This document shows, one piece after another, positions 1 through 7,726 of a stretch of 64,000 nucleotides of DNA. Origin of the DNA: Opitutaceae bacterium UBA2377 (GTDB lineage: Bacteria; Verrucomicrobiota; Verrucomicrobiia; Opitutales; Opitutaceae). Numbering within the stretch: position 1 is the stretch's first letter; each line of letters starts with the position of its first letter. The position numbers were made by a program, and so were the translations under genes. Under the pieces are notes generated by a model. That model saw only the letters and a program-made list of their open reading frames with translations. It was not told the origin of the DNA and searched no databases. The DNA lies in assembly GCA_002344205.1 (NCBI GenBank), contig DDSZ01000038.1, positions 1 to 64,000 of the forward strand. The letters run 5' to 3'.

Positions 1-932
1 TGCTCGACCTGGATGCGCGGGTTCATCTCGATGAAGAACCACTCGTGGCGGTCGAGGTCGTAGAGGAATTCCACGGTGCCGGCGTTGTCGTAGCGGATCG
101 CACGGGCGATCTTCGCAGCGGCCGCGCACAGCTCGGTGATCACGGCCGGCGGCAGGCCGAAGCTCGGCGCAATCTCGACGACCTTCTGGTGGCGGCGCTG
201 CACGGAGCAGTCGCGCTCGTGGAGATGAATCACGTTGCCGTGCTTGTCGCCGAGGATCTGCACCTCGATGTGCTTGGCGTTGGCGATGTATTTCTCGAGG
301 AAGACGGCCGGGTTGCCGAAGGCGCGCCCGGCCTCGCCCTGCGCCTCGTCGAGCAACTGGCCGAGCTCCTCGGCTTTCCGGACGATGCGCATGCCGCGGC
401 CGCCGCCGCCGAAGGCCGCCTTGATGATGAGGGGGAAGCCGATCGCCTTCGCCGTTTTCAGCGCCGCCTCGCGGTCGGTGATGGGCTCCTCGGTGCCGGG
501 CAGCACGGGGACGCTGATCTTCTTCGCCAGCGCCCGGGCCGCGGTCTTGTCGCCCATCATCTCCAGCAGCTCGGGCCGCGGGCCGACGAAGGTGATGCCG
601 GCTTTTTCACAGGCGCGCGCAAAATCGGCGTTTTCCGAGAGAAACCCGTAGCCCGGATGGATGGCGTCGATGCCCTTCTCCTGTGCGACGCCGATGATGG
701 AATCGATGTCGAGGTAGGCGGCGACGGGGCCTTTGCCGTGGCCGATCTGGTAGGACTCGTCGGCCTTGTAGCGGTGGATGCAAAAGCGGTCCTCCTGCGC
801 ATAGACGGCGACGGTGGGGAATCCGAGCTCCGTGCCGGCGCGGAAAATGCGGACGGCAATCTCGCCGCGATTGGCGGCCATGAGCTTGCGGATGGGGCGG
901 ACGGTGGTGGGGCGGGGTTTGGAGGCGCTCAC
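1..932 (-). CDS. pyc: Pyruvate carboxylase, N-terminal part (cut by window edge)
   Basis: Biotin carboxylase half of pyruvate carboxylase, which makes oxaloacetate from pyruvate, bicarbonate and ATP in the cytoplasm. Reading the minus strand gives the N-terminal ANRGEIAVRIFRA motif, then HPGYGFLSENADFA, the ATP-grasp glycine loop AAFGGGGRGMR, HIEVQILGDKHG and ERDCSVQRRHQK, ending at FIEMNPRIQVE at the edge. The HRYKADE and MNPRIQVE forms fit pyruvate carboxylase better than AccC (usually MNTRIQVEHPVTE), but the transcarboxylase and biotin-carrier domains lie outside the window. The GTG start shown is a guess: another GTG lies eight codons upstream in frame, and neither has a good ribosome binding site. 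Confidence 0.78.
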   Translation of the reverse strand, partial: MSASKPRPTTVRPIRKLMAANRGEIAVRIFRAGTELGFPTVAVYAQEDRFCIHRYKADESYQIGHGKGPVAAYLDIDSIIGVAQEKGIDAIHPGYGFLSENADFARACEKAGITFVGPRPELLEMMGDKTAARALAKKISVPVLPGTEEPITDREAALKTAKAIGFPLIIKAAFGGGGRGMRIVRKAEELGQLLDEAQGEAGRAFGNPAVFLEKYIANAKHIEVQILGDKHGNVIHLHERDCSVQRRHQKVVEIAPSFGLPPAVITELCAAAAKIARAIRYDNAGTVEFLYDLDRHEWFFIEMNPRIQVE

Positions 933-995
933 GATGGAAAAGTCAGGCGTCAGCACTAAGGCAGCCAACCGGCAAACGCCAAGGACAACATCCGG

Positions 996-1331
996 TTATG
1001 TCACCAATCCAGCCCGCCCGCCCTTCGTGGCAATTTCCCCGAGGCACTCCGGCGAACCGCGCGCGAGATCGCGGCAAATCTGCGGCCGGCGGTCGTAAAC
1101 CGTGCAAAAATACTCCCGCCCGCCGTCGGCGCGGGGGCGCACCTGCAGCGCCGCGCAATGGCCGGCGGACATTTTCATGTAGGCGCGGTGGCCGATGAAG
1201 TGCGCCACCCGTTCCGCCTCGTCGCCCAGCCGCGCCCAATCTTCACCCGAAAGCCGCACATAGGTCGGCAGCAGCGAGCAACAGCACACCCCGCAAGCCA
1301 GACAACCGGCCGGAGGCGGGACGGGGTTCAT
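996..1331 (-). CDS. YkgJ-type cysteine cluster protein
   Basis: A protein of about 111 residues of the YkgJ/UPF0153 family, whose members carry a CxxCxxCC-like cluster thought to bind zinc or iron-sulfur; the cellular role is unknown. Near the N-terminus is CLACGVCCC, followed by MSAGHCAAL, YFCTVYDRRPQICRDL and a last Cys in SPECLGE, so all the family cysteines are present. The chosen ATG (MNPVPPPAG) puts the cluster near residue 10. An in-frame ATG twelve codons upstream would extend it with unrelated sequence. It is divergent from the S9 peptidase gene. Confidence 0.75.
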   Translation of the reverse strand: MNPVPPPAGCLACGVCCCSLLPTYVRLSGEDWARLGDEAERVAHFIGHRAYMKMSAGHCAALQVRPRADGGREYFCTVYDRRPQICRDLARGSPECLGEIATKGGRAGLVT

Positions 1332-1428
1332 GGTTCGTGAATGTGTCAACTGTGCCGGCTGGCACAATGCGCAACTCTGTGTTCACTTTTCCTTCCCACC
1401 CCGCGCCGCCGATTGCAACCTGCCGCCG

Positions 1429-4389
1429 ATGATCTGCCTCCGTTCCTCCCGCCGCCTGCCGCTCTGGTCCCTGCTGGGTTTGTTGCTCACCGCCTTCGGT
1501 TGGGCGGAAACCACCCAACGCCCTCTCTCGCCCGCCGACTTTGACGGCTGGCGGGAATTTCACACGCCGCAGCTCTCGCGCGACGGGCAGTGGCTGGCCT
1601 ACTCCGACATGCCGCAGGTGGACGACGGCCATGTCGTTGCCCGCAATCTCGCAACCGGTCAGGAATGGCGTGAGCCCGCCGGGGCGCGGCCGCCCCCACC
1701 CTTCCCGCCGCCGGTCTCGCCCAACCCCGAGGACACCCCGCCGCCGCGGCAGGTCCGGATCGCCCTGACCAGCGACAGCGCGTTTCTCGTCGCGGGCACT
1801 TTTCCCACCAAGGCCGAGCAGATCGAGGCGCGCATCAAAAAAGCCAAACCCGAGGACCAGCCGAAATCGCCGCTGCTCTTCCTGAATCTCGCCACCGGGG
1901 AAAGCCGGCGGGTGCTGGCCGTGAAGAATTTCCAGGTCCCCGCCCGCGGCGGCGCCTGGATCGCCTACCTGAAGGAAGCGGCACCCGCGCCGCCACCGCC
2001 GCCGGTGCCGGAAAAGCGCCGCTGGTTTCGCAAGCCCGCGCCCGCCCCGGCGCCGGCGCCAAAAACCGAGTCCGGAAAAGAGACCCTGGGCACCGACCTC
2101 GTCCTCCTCGAGCTCTCCACCGGGCGCGAGTGGGTTTTCCCGCACGTCGTGGAATACAGTTTCGCCCGCGACGGCCGCACCCTGTTGCTGGCCGTCTCGG
2201 CCAAGGAAGAGCAGCTCAACGGCGTGTATGCCGTGAATCCCGGCGAGGACAGCGCCCCGCGCGCCCTCGTCCGTGGACCGGGCACTTATTCCAAACTGAC
2301 CTGGGACCGCGAACAGACCCAGGCCGCCTTCTTCGTCGCGCCAGCCAAGGGCGCGCTCCGCGCGATGCACTGGCCGCGGGGCGCCGCCCAAGCCACGGAG
2401 CTGAAATTCACCCCGCCCGCGCCGCTGCAACTCAGCGACAAGGCCGCGCCGGCCTTTTCGCGCGACGGGGGCAAACTCTATTTCGGCACCGCGCCCGCCC
2501 GCCCCAAGCCCGCGAAATCCGCGGCGATCGATCCCGAGGACGTGGTCTCCGCCGATCTCTGGAGCTGGCACGATGACTTTGTGCAGCCAGCCCAGCAGGT
2601 GCAGGCGGCGCGCGAGCGCAACCGCACCTACCGCGGCGTGTTCGACCTCGCCGCCGGCCGTTTCACGCAGTTGGCCGACGAGACCCTGCCGGAAATCAGC
2701 CTGAGCGACGACGGCACGCGCGCCCTCGGCTACGACAACCGCCCCTACCGCCGGCTGGCGGATTTCGACGGCCTGTATGCCGACATCTACCTCGTGGACA
2801 CCACCACCGGCGAACGCACGCGCATCATCGAGAAGCTGCGCCACGGCATCGGCAACCGCCGCGGCGGGCCCGGTTTCGGCTGGTCGCCGGACGGCCGCTG
2901 GGCCGCGTATTATGACGCGGGCCACTGGCACCTGCTCGACACCGCGACCGGTGAGAGCCGCAACCTCACCGCCGCACTGCCGGTGAGCTTCGCGCAGGAA
3001 ATGCACGACACCCCCGAACCGCCGCCCGCCCACGGCTGGGCCGGCTGGGGCAGCGACAGCTCCGCCGTGCTGCTTTACGACCGCTACGACGTGTGGGGGG
3101 TGCCCGTGGACGGGAGCCCCGCCGTCAACGTCACGCAGGGCGACGGCCGCAAGCGGCGCATCATCTACCGCATCCAGAACACCGAGCCGCGCGAGGCCGA
3201 CGCGGAGGAGCGCGGGCTCGACCTCGGTCAGCCCGTCATCCTGCGCGGCGAAAACGAGACGACACGCGCGACGGGTTTCTTCAGCAGCTTCAGCCTCGGC
3301 GCCGGGCCGGCCAGACTGCTGTGGGATGACAAGGCCTTCACCTATGCCGGCCGCGCGCTGGAGGCCGACGTGCTCCTGGTCACCGCCTCGCGCTTCGACG
3401 AGTTCCCGGACATCCATGTCACCAACGGGGAATTCGACGGCCTCAAGAGGGTCACCGACGGCGGCGCGCAGCTCGCCCCGTTCCGGTGGGGCACCGCGGA
3501 GCTGATGGATTTCACCAACGCCGACGGCGTGCCGCTGCAGGCCGCGGTTTACAAGCCGGCGGATTTCGATCCGAAGAAAAAATATCCCGTCATCGTCTAT
3601 ATCTACGAACGGCTCTCGCAGATCGTGCACCGCTTCACGCCGCCGGCGCCGCAGCAGAACATCAACTTTCCGCTCTACGCCAGCAACGGCTACATCATCC
3701 TCACCCCGGACATCGTTTACACCGAGGGCGAGCCCGGACCGAGCGCGCTGAAATGCGTGCTGCCCGCCGTGGATGCGCTGGTGGCACAGGGCTTCGTGGA
3801 CGAGAACGCCATCGGCATCCAGGGCCACTCGTGGGGCGGCTACCAGATCGCCTATATGCTGACGCAGACCAACCGGTTCCGCGCCGCCGAGGTCGGCGCG
3901 CCGGTCGGCAACATGACCAGCGCCTACGGCGGCATCCGCTGGGGCGCAGGCATCCCGCGACTCTTCCAATACGAGCAGACGCAGAGCCGCATCGGTGCAC
4001 CCCTCACCGCGGCGACCGAGCGCTACCTCGCCAACTCCCCGGTCTTCCAGGCCCACAAGGTCGAGACGCCCCTGCTCATCCTGCACAACGACCACGACGA
4101 TGCCGTGCCGTGGCAACAAGGCATCGAACTCTTCCTCGCCCTGCGCCGGCACGACAAGCCCGTGTGGTTTTTCAACTACCACCGTGAACTGCACGGCCTG
4201 CGCCGGCGCGCCGACCTGAAGGATTTCTCGCAGCGCATGTGGCAGTTCTTCGACCACTTCCTGCGCGGCGCCCCCGCGCCGGACTGGCTGGAAAAGGGCA
4301 TTCCTTATCTCGAGCGCGAGGAGGAGAAGTTGCGTTTCAACAGCCTGCCGGCTCAGGATGCGCGCTCTTCCCCGCCCATCCATGAATGA
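1429..4389 (+). CDS. S9 family peptidase (prolyl oligopeptidase type), secreted
   Basis: A 986-residue exported serine peptidase with an N-terminal WD40-like propeller and a C-terminal alpha/beta-hydrolase domain. A signal peptide follows the chosen ATG (MICLRSSRR, then a Leu-rich core ending FGWA). The catalytic triad reads as Ser801 in GHSWGG, Asp890 in HDDAVP and His922 in RELHGL. Two Pro/Ala-rich stretches interrupt the propeller, near residues 84-105 and 185-215; these look like linkers. It probably acts in the periplasm on peptides. Longer starts exist upstream but lack the signal peptide. It overlaps the next gene by 8 bp, suggesting co-transcription. Confidence 0.88.
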   Translation: MICLRSSRRLPLWSLLGLLLTAFGWAETTQRPLSPADFDGWREFHTPQLSRDGQWLAYSDMPQVDDGHVVARNLATGQEWREPAGARPPPPFPPPVSPNPEDTPPPRQVRIALTSDSAFLVAGTFPTKAEQIEARIKKAKPEDQPKSPLLFLNLATGESRRVLAVKNFQVPARGGAWIAYLKEAAPAPPPPPVPEKRRWFRKPAPAPAPAPKTESGKETLGTDLVLLELSTGREWVFPHVVEYSFARDGRTLLLAVSAKEEQLNGVYAVNPGEDSAPRALVRGPGTYSKLTWDREQTQAAFFVAPAKGALRAMHWPRGAAQATELKFTPPAPLQLSDKAAPAFSRDGGKLYFGTAPARPKPAKSAAIDPEDVVSADLWSWHDDFVQPAQQVQAARERNRTYRGVFDLAAGRFTQLADETLPEISLSDDGTRALGYDNRPYRRLADFDGLYADIYLVDTTTGERTRIIEKLRHGIGNRRGGPGFGWSPDGRWAAYYDAGHWHLLDTATGESRNLTAALPVSFAQEMHDTPEPPPAHGWAGWGSDSSAVLLYDRYDVWGVPVDGSPAVNVTQGDGRKRRIIYRIQNTEPREADAEERGLDLGQPVILRGENETTRATGFFSSFSLGAGPARLLWDDKAFTYAGRALEADVLLVTASRFDEFPDIHVTNGEFDGLKRVTDGGAQLAPFRWGTAELMDFTNADGVPLQAAVYKPADFDPKKKYPVIVYIYERLSQIVHRFTPPAPQQNINFPLYASNGYIILTPDIVYTEGEPGPSALKCVLPAVDALVAQGFVDENAIGIQGHSWGGYQIAYMLTQTNRFRAAEVGAPVGNMTSAYGGIRWGAGIPRLFQYEQTQSRIGAPLTAATERYLANSPVFQAHKVETPLLILHNDHDDAVPWQQGIELFLALRRHDKPVWFFNYHRELHGLRRRADLKDFSQRMWQFFDHFLRGAPAPDWLEKGIPYLEREEEKLRFNSLPAQDARSSPPIHE

Positions 4390-5455
4390 CCTCCCGCTCC
4401 GCTACGCCCTGATCGGCGCCGGCGGCATCGCCCAAGCCCATCTCCAAACCATCGCCGCGCTTCCCGGCGTCACGGTCGTCGGCATCGCCGACCCCGCGGA
4501 CCCGCGGACCTGGCGCCTTTCCGGCCCCCACGCCGGCGCGCCGCGTTTCACCGACGCGGAGGTGATGCTGCGCGAGACCAAGCCCGATCTCGTCTCGGTC
4601 TGCACGCCCAACAAATTTCACCACCCCTTCACGCTGCTCGCCTTGGCCCACGGCGCGCATGTCGCGTGTGAAAAACCCATGGCGATGACCGTGGCCGAGG
4701 CCGAGGCGATGGAGGCGGCGCGCGCCCGGGCCGGCAAACTCGGCAGCATCAACTTCACCTACCGCAACGTCGCCGCCTTTCGCTTCGCGCGCGAACTCAT
4801 CGCCGGCGGCGAGCTCGGCCGCCTCCTGCGGGTGAACGTCGTTTACCTGCAGAGCTTCCTCGGCGCGCCCGCCACGCCGCACTCCTGGCGCAACGACGTC
4901 GCGCTCGCCGGCTTCGGCGCACTCGGCGACCTCGGCGTCCACATGATCGACGGGGTCCATTTTCTCACCGGCCTCGCCTACCGCCGCGTCGTCGGGCTGG
5001 CGCAAACGCTCATCCCGGAAAAACCCGACGCCGCCGGCACGCCGCGGCCCGTGACCACCGACACCAACGCCGCCTGGCTCGCCGAACTCGACGGCGGCGT
5101 CATCGGCACCTTCGAGACCACCCAGATTGCGCCCGGCTACGGCAATTTCTTCCGCATCGAGCTTTCTGGCGAGCACGGCACGCTCGCCCTGCACTCCGAT
5201 CATCCCGAGGAAATCTGGCTGCGCGCCGGCGCCACGCTCACGCGCTACGCCACGTGGAAAACCGACCTGCCGCTGCAAAAGCTGCCCACCGAATTCGCCG
5301 GTCGCGGCGCACCGACCACACCGGCGGCCATCGTGCACGCCATCCGGGGGGCGAAGGTGGATTTCCCCACCTTCGCCGACGGCCTGCGCGCCCAGCGCGT
5401 GGTCGGCGCCATCCTCAGCTCGATGCAGACCGGGGCGTGGGCACCGGTCGCGTGA
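4382..5455 (+). CDS. Gfo/Idh/MocA family oxidoreductase
   Basis: A 357-residue NAD(P)-dependent dehydrogenase of the glucose-fructose oxidoreductase/inositol dehydrogenase family. The Rossmann motif GAGGIA lies at residues 12-17, the family motif CEKPMAM near residue 100, and the C-terminal substrate domain contains GDLGVHMID. The substrate cannot be read from sequence; sugars and inositols are usual. The ATG overlaps the end of the preceding peptidase gene by 8 bp, so translation is likely coupled. No sugar-uptake genes are next to it. Confidence 0.88.
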   Translation: MNDLPLRYALIGAGGIAQAHLQTIAALPGVTVVGIADPADPRTWRLSGPHAGAPRFTDAEVMLRETKPDLVSVCTPNKFHHPFTLLALAHGAHVACEKPMAMTVAEAEAMEAARARAGKLGSINFTYRNVAAFRFARELIAGGELGRLLRVNVVYLQSFLGAPATPHSWRNDVALAGFGALGDLGVHMIDGVHFLTGLAYRRVVGLAQTLIPEKPDAAGTPRPVTTDTNAAWLAELDGGVIGTFETTQIAPGYGNFFRIELSGEHGTLALHSDHPEEIWLRAGATLTRYATWKTDLPLQKLPTEFAGRGAPTTPAAIVHAIRGAKVDFPTFADGLRAQRVVGAILSSMQTGAWAPVA

Positions 5456-5462
5456 AACGCGT

Positions 5463-5672
5463 TCAGTCCGCGTAATCGGACCCCGGGCGTTTCCGGCGGT
5501 GTGGCGGCATCACCACCGGAAACGGCATGACCTGCGTGCCCAGCCACACCGGGATGTAGCGCACGGTGGGCTGGTCGTCGGCCAACGGCAACGGGGGCGC
5601 GGTCGCGCGGCCGGTCGGGGAGCGACGTTTGAGCGGATTGGGCACAAGGCGGAGTAACGGGAAAGATTTCAT
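5463..5672 (-). CDS. Small hypothetical protein, 69 residues
   Basis: A basic, proline-rich short reading frame (MKSFPLLRLVPNPLKRR...). It converges with the oxidoreductase gene, 7 bp away, and lies downstream of the sigma factor gene on the same strand. There are no recognisable motifs, no signal peptide and no membrane segment. If it is not real, the stretch between the oxidoreductase and the sigma factor (about 304 bases) holds nothing else that I can identify. Confidence 0.38.
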   Translation of the reverse strand: MKSFPLLRLVPNPLKRRSPTGRATAPPLPLADDQPTVRYIPVWLGTQVMPFPVVMPPHRRKRPGSDYAD

Positions 5673-5759
5673 GACTGAATTGGTCGGAGGATAAATTCTC
5701 CGGCCGGTCCGGGACGCCGTATGGCGCAGCGCCCGGGCCGGCCGGGTTGGTTTTTGTGC

Positions 5760-6473
5760 TCAGCGCCGGGCAAGGAAGGACTGCCACAGCGCAAGGACGA
5801 TGAAGTCGGCGCGCAGGTGTTTCTCGCCGGCGGCACGGATCTGGCGGGCGCGCTCGCGCGACACGCCGAGTTCGCCGGCAATGTCGTCGAGCGTCGCTTC
5901 CTCCAGGTAGTAGCGGCGCAGGGCCAGCGCCTGGTTTGGCTGCAGCCGGGCAAGGGCCGCGCGCACGGAATGGGCCGCGTCCTCGTCGGCGGCCCGGCGC
6001 GCCGGGCAGGGCGCATGGAGATCGGGCAGCTCGAAGGCCTCGCCGTCCGCCGCCCCGTTGAGCGGACAGGTGACGGTGACGGCGAAGCGGTTGGCCTCGC
6101 GCACCGCGCCGATGCTCAGGCCGGTGGCCGCGGCCACCTCGAAATCCGCCGGCTCGCGCCCGAGCCGGCCGGTGAGCGCATGGGTGGCGCGGGCGACGGT
6201 CTTGACGCGCGTGCGGGTGCGCCGCGACAGCGGGTCGAGCCGGCGGAGTTCGTCGAGCATCGCGCCGCGGACGCGCGCGTAGCAAAAAGCACGCGCCTCG
6301 CGGTCGGGACCGTCGAAGCGCAGCAGGGCCTCGACGAGCGCGACCTTGCCGGCGCTCGCGAGATCCTCGCGGGAAACATGGGTGGGCAGGCGGCGGCCCA
6401 ACTGACGGAGCACGGATTCCACGACGGAAAGCGTGTCGATCAGCCGGGTGGCCGGAGAAAGGGTGGTAGTCAT
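5760..6473 (-). CDS. RNA polymerase sigma-70 family factor, FliA-like
   Basis: A 237-residue alternative sigma factor. Region 2 is visible as REDLASAGKVALVEALLRFD followed by ARAFCYARVRGAMLDELRR, which closely follows sigma-28/FliA-type proteins. Region 3 has DFEVAAATGLS. Region 4 is LQPNQALALRRYYLEEATLDD with the helix-turn-helix ELGVSRERARQI. The start is one of two ATGs three codons apart (6473 or 6482); longer forms would run through the upstream terminator. There are no flagellar, chemotaxis or anti-sigma genes in the window, so the regulon is unknown. Confidence 0.85.
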   Translation of the reverse strand: MTTTLSPATRLIDTLSVVESVLRQLGRRLPTHVSREDLASAGKVALVEALLRFDGPDREARAFCYARVRGAMLDELRRLDPLSRRTRTRVKTVARATHALTGRLGREPADFEVAAATGLSIGAVREANRFAVTVTCPLNGAADGEAFELPDLHAPCPARRAADEDAAHSVRAALARLQPNQALALRRYYLEEATLDDIAGELGVSRERARQIRAAGEKHLRADFIVLALWQSFLARR

Positions 6474-6524
6474 GGGGAGCATGGTTTGCTGGGGTGGCTC
6501 CCGGAAGCGGACTCTGCTGGTAAC

Positions 6525-6552
6525 AAAAAACCCACTTCCGGGCGGAAGTGGG
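6525..6552 (-). terminator. Rho-independent terminator, leftward
   Basis: A perfect 10-bp inverted repeat (CCCACTTCCG / CGGAAGTGGG) with a 2-base loop, followed on the minus strand by six T residues. It sits 27 bases after the stop of the 45-codon small ORF and about 50 bases before the sigma factor start. It can therefore separate the two units or act as a leader attenuator for the sigma gene. Confidence 0.85.
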
Positions 6553-6579
6553 TCAGCGGAGAACGGTTGTTTTTGCAGT

Positions 6580-6717
6580 TCAGGTGACACCACTTCCAAG
6601 GGTGAAATTCCAACCGGTGCGGACGGCGGAAATCGCGGCAGGGCGATCAAAGCCCACGGACACGCCAAGCGATTCCACCATCAGGTGGTCGGATTTGAAG
6701 GCGTGGTAGGGGTTCAT
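6580..6717 (-). CDS. Small ORF, 45 residues, upstream of the sigma factor
   Basis: An ATG-started frame reading MNPYHAFKSDHLMVESLGV... and ending LGSGVT. It is closed by TGA 27 bases before a strong leftward terminator and preceded by a fair promoter match, so it looks like a free-standing transcription unit. No homologue is recognised. The composition is that of a small soluble protein (no membrane segment, no Cys). The alternative is that the region is a non-coding RNA ending at the terminator and that the frame is chance. Confidence 0.5.
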   Translation of the reverse strand: MNPYHAFKSDHLMVESLGVSVGFDRPAAISAVRTGWNFTLGSGVT

Positions 6718-6738
6718 CGGGGAAAGTGGGGACACCTA

Positions 6739-6768
6739 GCCATACGGCCCGACCGGACCGGAAATCAA
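6739..6768 (-). promoter_or_regulatory. Candidate promoter for the small ORF
   Basis: On the minus strand TTGATT and TATGGC are separated by 18 bases. Transcription would begin about 15 bases before the small ORF's ATG. This is a match by eye only. Confidence 0.3.
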
Positions 6769-6823
6769 GGCCTGCGCTGAAAATAATTCCGCACCCTTGA
6801 CCGGGGGGAGCCGCGGGCCGTTC

Positions 6824-7375
6824 ATGAAAAGCACCATGCCCCGCCCGCCGGTCACCCTTGCCACCGCCCGGCTGCACCTCGCCCCGCCGCGGCGGGAGGA
6901 CGCGGCGGAGGCGCTCGCCGCCTATGCCGGCGACCCGGAAGTGACGCGTTACCTGACCTGGCGGCCTTACACCGAGGCGGGACCGCTCGCCGATTTTCTG
7001 GAAGCGCGGGCCCTGGATTGGACCCGTGATTCCGGACATTACGCCTACCTGATCCGGCTGGCGCGGACCGGTGCCATCGCGGGCTCGATCGGCCTCGTGC
7101 TGGACGGAAACCGCGCGCTTTTCGGCTACGTGCTCGGCCGCGCCCACTGGGGCCAGGGCCTCATGACCGAGGCTCTGCGCGCCTTGCTCGACTGGACTGA
7201 CGGCGAGCCGGAGATTTTCCGCGCCTGGGCCTTCTGCGACGTGGCCAATCCTGCCTCCGCCCGGGTGATGGAGAAAGCCGGCATGACCCGCGAGGGTATC
7301 CTGCGCCGCTGGCATGTGGCCCCGAATATCGGCCCCGAGCCGCGCGACTGCATCGTCTGCGCCCGGGTGAGATAA
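6824..7375 (+). CDS. GNAT family N-acetyltransferase (RimJ/RimL-like)
   Basis: A 183-residue acetyl-CoA-dependent acetyltransferase of the ribosomal-protein/small-molecule type. The N-terminal pattern TARLHLAPPRREDAAEAL, the acetyl-CoA loop around RAHWGQGLMTEALRALLD and the C-terminal ANPASARVMEKAGMTREG are typical of this group. A GGGGAG stretch 13 bases upstream supports the ATG at MKSTMPRPP, though a TTG start nine codons earlier is possible. The substrate is unknown. It stands alone. Confidence 0.85.
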   Translation: MKSTMPRPPVTLATARLHLAPPRREDAAEALAAYAGDPEVTRYLTWRPYTEAGPLADFLEARALDWTRDSGHYAYLIRLARTGAIAGSIGLVLDGNRALFGYVLGRAHWGQGLMTEALRALLDWTDGEPEIFRAWAFCDVANPASARVMEKAGMTREGILRRWHVAPNIGPEPRDCIVCARVR

Positions 7376-7426
7376 AAACCGTCCGCTTCGGCTGGCCATC
7401 GGCCGGCGATGAATTACGCTGCCGGC

Positions 7427-7660
7427 ATGGTCACGGTCGCCCAATGCCCCTCGGTTGACGAAGCGCTCATGCTCAAGTCCCTGCTCGAAGGCAGCGGCAT
7501 CACCGCCTTCGTCCCCGACGAACTCACCGCCCAGACGGCCCCGCCCTACCTTTTTGCCAGCAGCAGCGGCGTGCGCGTGCAGGTGGCCGAGGAAGACGCC
7601 GAGACGGCCCTCGCCCTCATCGCGGAGACCGGGCACACGGCGGATGCGGACGAAAGCTGA
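7427..7660 (+). CDS. DUF2007 small protein
   Basis: A 77-residue protein matching the DUF2007 pattern: MVTVAQCPSVDEALMLKSLL at the start, then GSGITAFVPDE and GVRVQVAEEDAETALALIAE. Family members are small cytoplasmic alpha/beta proteins (sometimes called putative signal-transducing proteins), but no function is established. An ATG six codons upstream is possible; the family normally starts close to the MVTV stretch chosen here. Confidence 0.75.
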   Translation: MVTVAQCPSVDEALMLKSLLEGSGITAFVPDELTAQTAPPYLFASSSGVRVQVAEEDAETALALIAETGHTADADES

Positions 7661-7726
7661 GTTCACCGCCGGCCGGAGCTTTGTGATTGTCGGCAACTTA
7701 GAAACCAACGCCGGGTCTTTGCCCGC

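Noticed and set aside
1243..4383. 1046-residue open frame antisense to the first S9 peptidase gene
   Set aside because: A shadow of high-GC codon use. The protein is low-complexity Gly/Arg/Ala-rich, and the sense strand has a signal peptide and a full catalytic triad.
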